From Allorhodopirellula heiligendammensis (lineage in GTDB: Bacteria; Planctomycetota; Planctomycetia; Pirellulales; Pirellulaceae): 64,000 nt of DNA. The position numbers were made by a program, and so were the translations under genes. The notes beneath the pieces are model-generated. The model was not told where the DNA came from. It saw only the letters and a list, made by a program, of their open reading frames with translations, and did no database searches. Shown piece by piece: positions 47,533 through 55,745 of the stretch. Every line of letters starts with the position of its first letter. The first letter of the stretch is position 1. The stretch is from NCBI RefSeq assembly GCF_007860105.1, contig NZ_SJPU01000001.1:806001-870000 (forward strand), in the 5' to 3' direction.

Positions 47533-50500
47533 ATGCTCAAAGCGCTCGAGCTGGCCGGATTCAAGAGTTTTGCGGATCGAACCCGCTTTGATTTTCCTGA
47601 TGGGATCACCGTCGTGGTTGGGCCCAATGGGTCCGGGAAATCGAACATCGTCGATGCCATGAAGTGGGTGCTGGGGAGCCAGAGCGCAAAAAGTTTGCGT
47701 GGGAAAGACATGTCCGACGTGATCTTCAAAGGATCGCAGACGCGTGGCCCCGCCGGTGCCGCTGAGGCGACCATCATCTTCGATAATACGGGCGGCGAAC
47801 TCCCTGTGGACGCCCCCGAGGTCCACGTTACACGCCGCGTATATCGCAGCGGTGAAGGCGAGTACCTGATCAACAACCAAGCGGTCCGGTTGAAAGATAT
47901 CCGTGCGTTGATTCGCGGTACCGGGATCGGCATTGACGCCTACAGCCTCATCGAGCAGGGCAAAGTCGATCGGATGCTGCAGGCGAATGCGAAGGACCGC
48001 CGCGCGATTTTCGAAGAAGCCGCCGGCATCAGCCGCTTCAAGGCAAAAAAAGTGGAGGCGGAGCGGCGATTGGCCCGCGTCCAACAGAACCTGACGCGAC
48101 TGGGAGACATCGTCGATGAAGTTGCCACGCGCCTGAAGACGCTCAAAAGCCAGGCTGGAAAAGCGGAACGATACCGCCAGGCGAGTGATCGCCTCAAAGA
48201 ACTACGTACCGTCGTCGCCTGGACCGATTGGCTGGCGTTGTGCGATGAATTGAAATCGGCACAGCAGCGATTGACCGACGCCACAGCTGAGCATACCCGC
48301 CTGGAGGCGGAACGCGAGTCGCTCGAGGAACAGCGTCAAACCGCCGAACAGGGGCTACAGGCGATTGCCGACGAAGCTCGTGATGCGGAGCGGACGCGCG
48401 GCGAACTGTCCGGCGAAGTTGCGCGACTGCAAGGCCGCCGCGAATCAGACCAGACCACGTTCGTCGAGCAGCGACGAGCGCTCGCCAGTCATTACCGCCG
48501 CTTGCGAGTCACTCGCACGGCATCCGGAAATGCGACCGCCGATCTGCAGAAAGCCATTTCAGACTGGGAGCTCGCCCAAACCCAAGCTGCTGAGGTGCTC
48601 GCGAAGAAGCAACAGATTACCGCCGATCGTGATCGCTTCCAAAGCCAAGTCCATGCCATCGCGGATCGGCGTGACGAGTTGCAGCGAGAGCACTTGGCGT
48701 CGGTCAGACGCGTTGCTGATCACGAGGCTAACCGTCAGAGAGTCTCCCAGCAGATCGTCGAGGCCAAACGGGCAATCGCTGAAACACAGCGAAGCCTTGA
48801 GGTTGCCCAGGAAAACCTGTGTGCTGCCCAGGAAGAATACGAAGCTGCCAATGCTCAAGTAGCCCAGCTCGTTGCTGAAATCGCCACATCCCAAAAACAC
48901 GTCGAGATCGCAGACGCGAAACTTGCCGAAACTCGCCGCGTGTTCGAACGGCGGCGGGATGAAGTCGGGTCGCTGAAGATTCGCCTGCAAGGGATCACGG
49001 AACGTGCCAAGGTGCTCGGTGAGCTCGAAGCACGGCACGATGGGGTCAGCGGCGGTGTGCGTGAAATTTTGACATTGCCGGAAGGTCCACTCCGCAGCCA
49101 GTTGGTCGGTCTGGTCGCAGAGTGTTTTGACGTCGATCGACAGGTTGCTATGCTGATTGATGCCGCCCTGGGCCCGCGCAGCCAATACGTGATCGTGCGT
49201 GGTGCGGCGATCCACGACGCCATCGCTGCAGGTGAGCTACAGGTTCCCAGCCGAGTGGGGATCATCCGCTTGGATGAATTGCCCAACCGCCGCCCCGGCG
49301 ATCAGATTCGGCTCGATGGGCTCGCAGGAGTGATTGGACGGGCAGATCGCATGGTCGAGTGCCATGCCGATCTGCAGCCACTGGTCCGTCACCTACTGGG
49401 AAACACTTGGCTGGTCGATTCCATCACGACCGCCATGGGACTTCGAAAACTCTCAGGGGCTGGCCTGCGATTCGTCACGGCTTCCGGCGACCTGCTCGAT
49501 AACGATGGATCATGCGTCCTCGGCCCTCCCGGTGGCGAAAGTGGGCTCATCAGTCGCCGCAGCGAGCTGCAAGCAGCGCGGTCGGAGATGCAGCACTACG
49601 GATTCCAGATCAACGAAGGCGAAAAGGAACTCGCTCGTCTGGCCGGTGAGATTGACGAGCATGCAGCCGAATTCGGTCGTCACGAACAGGCTCAACGCAA
49701 TTGGATCACCGCTCATGCCGCTGCGGAGGCTCGCAGCCATCACGTGGCTGAGCGGTTGGCCGCGAGGCAGGCGTCAGTCGATCAATTCAGCATCGCCAGT
49801 CGCGAACACCAACAGTCCCACGACCTCGCCAAGCAGCAAGACAGCAAACTGCAGGCGGCCATTGACGAGGGGAAATCGGCTATCGATCAGCTCGAACAGC
49901 AACGCTCAGCAATTGAATCGGAACTGAGTGATGCGACTGCGGAATTGCAAGCCGTGCAGAGCGAAGCGATGAACGTGTCGGTCGAATCGGCAAGGTTAGA
50001 ACAACAGGTGGAATCGCTCGCGACGGCTGCCGAGGTAGCACGCCGAGACCAGACTCAACGTGAGGCAGCCAAACAGGAATTACGCGACGCGATCGCGCAC
50101 ACTCGGTCGCGCCTTGCCCAAGTGGAAGCCAGCATCGTTGGCGCAGACGATCGTTTGGCCGAACGATTGATTGCCATGGAGGCCGTCGACGAACAACTTC
50201 GCCAGTTCGCTCACCGCGCCGCATCACAGCGTGCTGTGGCGAAGTCCGTGCAAGCGAAATCGCAGGCTGGCGCAAAGGCCGCGACCGCGGCCACGGAAGC
50301 CATGGCATCGATTTCCTCGGCACGCGATGCTGCGGAACTCAAACGCACGACGCTCGCTGAGCGAATTGCCGAAGACTACAGCATCGATCTGCGAAATGAC
50401 GAGCCGCCCGAAGAACTCGCTGAAATCGAGGACCGCGACGAGGTCGATGCGGAAATCAGCAAACTTCGCACAGCAGTCCAAAATGTCGGATCGGTCAATA

Positions 50501-51111
50501 TGGAAGCTCTCGAAGAGCTCAATGAGCTGCAGGTTCGCTATGATGAGCTGCATGGGCAATACCAAGACCTGACCGCGGCCAAGGATTCCCTCCAACGAGT
50601 GATCGCGCGGATCAACGCGGACTCGCGACGCTTGTTCCTTGATACGCTCGAAGCGATCCGGCAAAACTTTCAAAAGCTCTATCGAAAGTCATTCGGCGGT
50701 GGACATGCGGATTTGGTGCTGGAAGAGTGCGACGACCCGCTCGAAGCCGGTGTGGAAATTGTCGCCACCCCGCCCGGCAAACCCAGTTTCAGTAACTCGC
50801 TTCTTTCCGGTGGTGAGAAGGCCCTGACCGCGGTCGCGCTGCTGATGTCCATCTTCCAGTACCGCCCCAGTCCGTTCTGTGTCCTCGACGAAGTCGACGC
50901 GCCTTTCGATGAAGCCAACATTGGCCGATTCGTGACCGTGCTCAATGAGTTTCTCGATCAATCCAAATTCGTCGTCGTCACTCACAGCAAAAAAACGATG
51001 ACCGCAGCAACCACTTTGTATGGCGTTACCATGCAAGAGTCCGGTGTCAGCAAACAGGTCTCGATCCGCTTCGAGGATGTCAGCGAGGACGGCCAAATCA
51101 GCGCGGCATGA
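47533..51111 (+). CDS. smc: Chromosome segregation protein SMC
   Basis: 1192 residues. N-terminal ATPase half with MLKALELAGFKSFADRTRFD, the Walker A motif GPNGSGKSN and the Q-loop region. There are two long coiled coils (about 170-500 and 680-1010) around a hinge at about 510-660 (LEARHDGVSGGVREILTLPE, RSQLVGLVAECFDVDRQVAM). The C-terminal half holds the signature LLSGGEKALTAVALLMSIFQ and Walker B FCVLDEVDAPFDEANIGRF. It compacts and segregates the chromosome with ScpA and ScpB, not encoded nearby. Full length for the family, no damage. No clear terminator follows. Confidence 0.97.
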   Translation: MLKALELAGFKSFADRTRFDFPDGITVVVGPNGSGKSNIVDAMKWVLGSQSAKSLRGKDMSDVIFKGSQTRGPAGAAEATIIFDNTGGELPVDAPEVHVTRRVYRSGEGEYLINNQAVRLKDIRALIRGTGIGIDAYSLIEQGKVDRMLQANAKDRRAIFEEAAGISRFKAKKVEAERRLARVQQNLTRLGDIVDEVATRLKTLKSQAGKAERYRQASDRLKELRTVVAWTDWLALCDELKSAQQRLTDATAEHTRLEAERESLEEQRQTAEQGLQAIADEARDAERTRGELSGEVARLQGRRESDQTTFVEQRRALASHYRRLRVTRTASGNATADLQKAISDWELAQTQAAEVLAKKQQITADRDRFQSQVHAIADRRDELQREHLASVRRVADHEANRQRVSQQIVEAKRAIAETQRSLEVAQENLCAAQEEYEAANAQVAQLVAEIATSQKHVEIADAKLAETRRVFERRRDEVGSLKIRLQGITERAKVLGELEARHDGVSGGVREILTLPEGPLRSQLVGLVAECFDVDRQVAMLIDAALGPRSQYVIVRGAAIHDAIAAGELQVPSRVGIIRLDELPNRRPGDQIRLDGLAGVIGRADRMVECHADLQPLVRHLLGNTWLVDSITTAMGLRKLSGAGLRFVTASGDLLDNDGSCVLGPPGGESGLISRRSELQAARSEMQHYGFQINEGEKELARLAGEIDEHAAEFGRHEQAQRNWITAHAAAEARSHHVAERLAARQASVDQFSIASREHQQSHDLAKQQDSKLQAAIDEGKSAIDQLEQQRSAIESELSDATAELQAVQSEAMNVSVESARLEQQVESLATAAEVARRDQTQREAAKQELRDAIAHTRSRLAQVEASIVGADDRLAERLIAMEAVDEQLRQFAHRAASQRAVAKSVQAKSQAGAKAATAATEAMASISSARDAAELKRTTLAERIAEDYSIDLRNDEPPEELAEIEDRDEVDAEISKLRTAVQNVGSVNMEALEELNELQVRYDELHGQYQDLTAAKDSLQRVIARINADSRRLFLDTLEAIRQNFQKLYRKSFGGGHADLVLEECDDPLEAGVEIVATPPGKPSFSNSLLSGGEKALTAVALLMSIFQYRPSPFCVLDEVDAPFDEANIGRFVTVLNEFLDQSKFVVVTHSKKTMTAATTLYGVTMQESGVSKQVSIRFEDVSEDGQISAA

Positions 51112-51731
51112 GCGAGATTCAGGCGACGCCCGGTGATGTCGCTGCCTGATTGGCATCGCTGCCTCATACTCGTTCATTCGCACGCGAGTCGTCCCCTGTT
51201 GCCCAACGCTTACGGGCAATCTGCCATTCTGCGCTCGCATGCTGGAACACTACTTTGCCGCCTGTGCAGTCGACAACATGTATCATGCCGGCTGAGCTTG
51301 GGCGGGCAGCACGCCATTCAAAGGCACCAAGCACACCGCCTCGTATTTTGGAGGCACTCGCAACCCCATGGTCATTTCATGGCCACAGGTGCTTCGCCTC
51401 AGTCCCATTCCACGCTCCCAGTTTTCTCATGTCGTAGATAGTTTCAAGTAGTCAACAGTGGCGTAGTGCGAATGGTTTTTTCCTAAGAAATAATCATGTT
51501 GGAAAAGGCGAATCCTGATCTGCGGCGTGATTCAGAGGACGCGTGCGAACTCCGCGCATGCTCATGGGGGCAACGACGGCGCGTGCGGGGGGACCGGCAA
51601 GCCAAATCGGGCGTCCGCTCTGGCGGTAAAATCGATTTCCCAAAAGTATGGCTGGAGTGGTACAATCGCATCTGCTGTGACGATGACTTGTCCCAGAAAT
51701 CCACCATGACCCCTCACCCACGGACGGACGC
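51112..51731. other. Intergenic region between smc and uvrC
   Basis: 620 bp without a supported gene. A sigma-70-like pair, TTCCCA (51637-51642) and TACAAT (51661-51666) with 18 bp spacing, could drive uvrC. A short open frame begins at ATG 51706 and ends at 51735; its role in the uvrC start is discussed in the findings. Other frames here are shadow-like. Confidence 0.45.
51637..51666 (+). promoter_or_regulatory. Possible sigma-70-type promoter of uvrC
   Basis: TTCCCA, 18 bp, TACAAT. The -10 hexamer matches the consensus in five of six positions and the -35 in four. Transcription would start near 51673, about 60 bp before the first coding region. Weak evidence; planctomycete promoter consensus is poorly known to me. 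Confidence 0.3.
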
Positions 51732-53105
51732 CTGAACGACCCTTCATCCCCTGAACCTGCCGCTGAGCCTCCCGAGTCCGCTGCCACCTTCGAGTTCAAG
51801 GGGCATGCGCACGCGGCGGCGAAGGTAAAAACGTTTCCCAACGAGCCTGGTGTCTATTTGATGAAGGACGCTGCCGGGGTCGTGATCTACGTTGGCAAAG
51901 CAAAGAATCTTCGCAACCGCGCGGGTAGCTATTTTCTCAAAGCCGCCGAGGTGGATGCTCGCACAGCCAGCTGGATTCCCGATATTGCGGACATCGACTT
52001 CGTCCAGTGCGAGAGCGAGGTCGACGCGTTGCTGATGGAGTCGAGGCTGATTAAAGACATCCAGCCTCGGAACAACAAAGACCTCAAAGACGATAAATCA
52101 TTCCCCTACCTGATGATCACGACACGCGAAGAGTTTCCGCGCGTCGAGGTCACACGCGAACCGAAAACGTCGGGCGTGAAACTGTACGGACCGTTTACCA
52201 GTGCCGGGGCGTTGCGGGGGGCGATCCAGGTGATGCAGCGGATTTTTAAATTTCGCACCTGCACGCTCGACATCAGCGAATCGGACGAGAAATGGAAATG
52301 GTTTCGCCCGTGCCTGCTAGCGAGCATCAACCAGTGCACCGCCCCCTGTAATTTTCGTATCAGCAAGGAGGACTATCGCCGCGATATTAAACGCTTGCAA
52401 ACGTTTCTCGACGGTGGCAAAACGAAACTGATCAAAGACATGAAGGCGGAAATGGCGACCGCCAGTGCTGAACTGGAGTTCGAACGAGCCGCGGTGCTGC
52501 GTGACGAGATTCAAATGCTCGAGCGGTTGTCCGAACGTGGTGAACTCGATACCCATGCTCAGCCGGAGGTTTTTTATATCGATCCCAAAAAGGGACTCGC
52601 GGGATTGAAGAAAGTCCTGCGGTTGAATGAAACTCCGCGGGTGATTGAGGGCGTCGACATTGCGCATCTCGGTGGCAATGAAACGGTCGCTTCGCTGGTC
52701 CAGTTCATCGATGGCTTACCGTTCAAGCCAGGCTATCGTCGATACAAAATTCAGGACGTCAAAGGCGTCGACGATTTTCGTAGCATTTACGAGGTCGTGT
52801 CACGACGATTCCGACGCCTGAGCGATTCGGGTGATGCATTCCCTGATATTTTGCTGATCGACGGAGGGAAAGGGCAATTGAGTGCTGCGATGGCAGCGTT
52901 TCGAGATCAACAAATCACGCCACCGACCGTGATTTCCCTCGCGAAACGCGACGAAGAGATATTTCGGCCTGGAAATCCCGAGCCGCTCCGATTGAGTAAG
53001 AACGCCTTTGCACTAAGGCTATTGCAGTACGTTCGCGACGAATCGCATCGTTTTGCCCAGCATTACCACCACATATTGCGAAATCGGTCGACTTTCGATC
53101 GCTAA
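51732..53105 (+). CDS. uvrC: UvrC excinuclease subunit, no HhH domain, unusual start
   Basis: 457 residues if begun at CTG 51732. The first ATG/TTG in frame (51858-51861) is inside the GIY-YIG domain, since TFPNEPGVYLMKDAAGVV and YVGKAKNLRNRAGSYFLKA form one block and the frame is open back to a stop at 51684-51686. No ATG, GTG or TTG lies between. Domains: GIY-YIG nuclease (about 35-125), a UVR motif that binds UvrB (ASAELEFERAAVLRDEIQML), and the RNase H-like 5' nuclease (EGVDIAHLGGNETVASLVQF, DILLIDGGKGQLSAAMAAF, RDESHRFAQHYH). The usual C-terminal helix-hairpin-helix domain is missing: the protein stops about 10 residues after the RNase H-like block. UvrC cuts both sides of DNA lesions in nucleotide excision repair. 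Confidence 0.9.
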   Translation: MNDPSSPEPAAEPPESAATFEFKGHAHAAAKVKTFPNEPGVYLMKDAAGVVIYVGKAKNLRNRAGSYFLKAAEVDARTASWIPDIADIDFVQCESEVDALLMESRLIKDIQPRNNKDLKDDKSFPYLMITTREEFPRVEVTREPKTSGVKLYGPFTSAGALRGAIQVMQRIFKFRTCTLDISESDEKWKWFRPCLLASINQCTAPCNFRISKEDYRRDIKRLQTFLDGGKTKLIKDMKAEMATASAELEFERAAVLRDEIQMLERLSERGELDTHAQPEVFYIDPKKGLAGLKKVLRLNETPRVIEGVDIAHLGGNETVASLVQFIDGLPFKPGYRRYKIQDVKGVDDFRSIYEVVSRRFRRLSDSGDAFPDILLIDGGKGQLSAAMAAFRDQQITPPTVISLAKRDEEIFRPGNPEPLRLSKNAFALRLLQYVRDESHRFAQHYHHILRNRSTFDR

Positions 53106-53297
53106 GCTCGGATTGATCTTCGAACCTTTGCCCGCGACAAACTGTCTGTCAATGAGTTAACATGAAAGCGTCTCTGTAGCTACCGTCACCCGGCGTCGGG
53201 CAGGGCCGCGATAATGCGATCTGTGTCCCACCGAGCACGGCTACGGACTCAATCACTTTTTTAATCATTCTCTCCAACCGGAGTCCCCATCCACCTC

Positions 53298-54704
53298 GTG
53301 TCTCATCCACACAATTCTTCGGACCTGATCTCGCTGGTCGACAACGGTCCCGAACGCAGCATTCTGGCGCGTCTCATTCTTCCTGATGTGGTCGTCGATG
53401 ACGATCCGTTGGAAGAACTCCACGGTTTGGCGACGACGGCTGGTACGGAGGTCGTCGACGAGCTGACTCAGCGGCGTGGGACGCCTGATCATTCGACTTA
53501 TCTTGGTAAGGGTAAAGTTGAAGAACTCCGCTTAATGGTCGAGCGGCATGAAGCGCATGTCATCTTTTTTGATAACGATTTGTCGCCCGCGCAGGTCCGC
53601 AATTTAGAGAAAGCGACCCATGCGAAGGTCATCGATCGGACTGAATTGATTCTCGATATCTTTGCTGCGGGAGCGCGGACCCACGAATCGCGGCTGGCCG
53701 TCGAATTGGCGCAGCTAGAGTATTCGCTTCCCCGGCTGAAGCGGATGTGGACTCACCTGTCACGACAATCGATGGGCGTGGGCATGCGAGGGCCCGGTGA
53801 GAAACAACTCGAGGTCGACAGGCGACTGGCCCAGAAACGCATCCATGATCTAAAAGTTGAACTTGAGAAAGTCGAGTCGCGACGGGAGCGGCAAGTTGCC
53901 AGTCGTAATGAGATTCCAACGATCTCATTGGTCGGTTACACCAACGCGGGTAAAAGCACGTTAATGAATGCACTGACCGGTGCGGGTGTGCTCGCTGAAG
54001 ACAAGTTGTTTGCGACTCTGGAAACTCGAACTCGTCGTTGGCACCTGCCCAATTGGGGGCATGTTCTGCTGAGTGACACCGTCGGCTTCATTCGAGATCT
54101 CCCTCACTCCTTGGTCGCCAGCTTCAAGTCAACGTTGGAGGAGACCCGGCAAGCCGACTTGTTGATGCACGTGGCCGACGCCAGCAGTCCTCAGGTGTTC
54201 GAGCAGATCACTGCCGTTTATCAAGTTCTCGAAGAGCTCGGCATCGAAGAGAAAGACACCCTGCTCGTGCTCAATAAGATCGACTCGATCAACGGTCCGA
54301 GAACGCTCAATCGTGTGCTTGATCGCTATCCCCACGCCATTCCCGTCAGTGCGAAAACGCACACGGGCCTCACGCCGCTCTGCGAAGCTGTGGGTGCGGC
54401 GCTGGCAAAGGAGTTCCTCGACGTGGAGATTGATGTCGCACATCATGACGGCAAGCTGCTGGCATATTTATCTGCCAAGGGTAAAGTCGAATCACGGGAT
54501 TTTCATGATTCGCATGTCACCGTCCGCGTACGAATGCCTGCGGGCGCCATGGGAGAAGTCCACCGCTCGGCAATTCGAGTTGTGCCTACCCAGCTGACGA
54601 TTCGCGGCGACGGAGGTACTGCCGAACACGATGCCGTGGAAGACGACACTACGCAAGAGCCGACAGGTGACCAAGCCAGCGCACACTCGAGCGAGGTTGC
54701 TTGA
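53298..54704 (+). CDS. hflX: GTPase HflX
   Basis: 468 residues from GTG 53298. The HflX N-terminal domain contains STYLGKGKVEELRLMVERH, IFFDNDLSPAQVRNLEKAT, and the family blocks LAQLEYSLPRLKRMWTHLSR and GMRGPGEKQLEVDRR. The G domain has GYTNAGKSTLMNAL, LSDTVGFIRDLPHSLVASFK and NKID. HflX rescues stalled ribosomes and splits subunits during stress. The tail after about 430 is acidic and disordered. GGAG lies 14 bases upstream of the GTG. The stop overlaps or abuts the short-chain dehydrogenase gene. Confidence 0.95.
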   Translation: MSHPHNSSDLISLVDNGPERSILARLILPDVVVDDDPLEELHGLATTAGTEVVDELTQRRGTPDHSTYLGKGKVEELRLMVERHEAHVIFFDNDLSPAQVRNLEKATHAKVIDRTELILDIFAAGARTHESRLAVELAQLEYSLPRLKRMWTHLSRQSMGVGMRGPGEKQLEVDRRLAQKRIHDLKVELEKVESRRERQVASRNEIPTISLVGYTNAGKSTLMNALTGAGVLAEDKLFATLETRTRRWHLPNWGHVLLSDTVGFIRDLPHSLVASFKSTLEETRQADLLMHVADASSPQVFEQITAVYQVLEELGIEEKDTLLVLNKIDSINGPRTLNRVLDRYPHAIPVSAKTHTGLTPLCEAVGAALAKEFLDVEIDVAHHDGKLLAYLSAKGKVESRDFHDSHVTVRVRMPAGAMGEVHRSAIRVVPTQLTIRGDGGTAEHDAVEDDTTQEPTGDQASAHSSEVA

Positions 54705-54709
54705 GGCGG

Positions 54710-55564
54710 ATGACAGAGGCATGGTCATCAATCGCCGCATGGGCGTTCTGGCGAAAACGTCGCTGGCATTGGCGAGCGGATCGAAGCTTGGCCATCGTGA
54801 CCGGCGCCAGTAGTGGAATCGGACGCGAACTGACCTTGTTGTTGGCCAGCCAAAACTGCCGCGTGATTGCAGTTGCGCGCCGGGGCGACCGTCTCGACGA
54901 GATCGTGTCCCGGGCAGCACATGGAAACGTCGTCCCCATTGTCGGCGATGTTACCGATGCAGAGACCCGAGATGCCGCGATGAATCAGGTACTCAAACTC
55001 GGTGGTGGTCGACTTGACCTATTGGTTAACAACGCGGGCATCGGCGGGATCGGCCCGTTTGCCGAAGCGGAATCGCAGCGGATGCGACAGATTATGGAAG
55101 TCAACTTTTTTGCCGCGACGGAATGGACCCGGGCCGCAATCCCCCTCTTGAAGTCTTCCACCGAGAACCAGTCCCAACGCTGCTGCACCCCAGTGATCTG
55201 TAACATCGGCAGTGTGCTGGGGCACTGCGCCGTACCGGACAAGAGCGAGTACTGCGCCAGTAAGTTTGCGCTCCACGGATGGACAGATTCTCTCCGCGCC
55301 GAGCTCAGTTCACATGGTATCGCCGTGGTGCTGGTTAGCCCCAGTACGACACGAAGTGAGTTTTTCGAATCACTCGTTGGCACTGACGCCAACCAACAAT
55401 CCAAAAGCTTCGGCAGTTGGCCACCCGATCGCGTAGCCCACTCTACCCTGGCCGCCATCAAGGCCTGTCGACGAGAAGTCATCCTGAGTTTCGCTGGCAA
55501 AGCCCTAGTGTACGGCGATCGTATCGCTCCGTCGCTGATGAGCAAAGCACTCGCCAAACGGTGA
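54710..55564 (+). CDS. Short-chain dehydrogenase/reductase
   Basis: 284 residues from ATG 54710; a TTG at 54701 overlapping the hflX stop (TTGA) is possible and slightly better placed relative to a GAGG sequence. A Trp/Arg-rich leader of about 25 residues precedes the Rossmann fold: SLAIVTGASSGIGRELTLLL, LLVNNAGIGGIGPF, and the catalytic Tyr-Lys in DKSEYCASKFALHGWTDSL. The SDR uses NAD(P) to reduce or oxidise an unknown substrate. Likely translated with hflX. Confidence 0.85.
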   Translation: MTEAWSSIAAWAFWRKRRWHWRADRSLAIVTGASSGIGRELTLLLASQNCRVIAVARRGDRLDEIVSRAAHGNVVPIVGDVTDAETRDAAMNQVLKLGGGRLDLLVNNAGIGGIGPFAEAESQRMRQIMEVNFFAATEWTRAAIPLLKSSTENQSQRCCTPVICNIGSVLGHCAVPDKSEYCASKFALHGWTDSLRAELSSHGIAVVLVSPSTTRSEFFESLVGTDANQQSKSFGSWPPDRVAHSTLAAIKACRREVILSFAGKALVYGDRIAPSLMSKALAKR

Positions 55565-55745
55565 ACGCTCGCCTTAGGCTGTCTACAGAAAGTCGTGGAT
55601 CGCTCCGCCGATCCACCATCGTGATCGCGGGGCGATCAGCGACCATTCCCACGGGCGGTTTCAACGAAATGCCGACAATGCTTTGTCGCTCACCGAGATG
55701 AATTTCGTCGCAAGCGGTACAGGCGCCGTCGTAGCTGCCCGCGAA

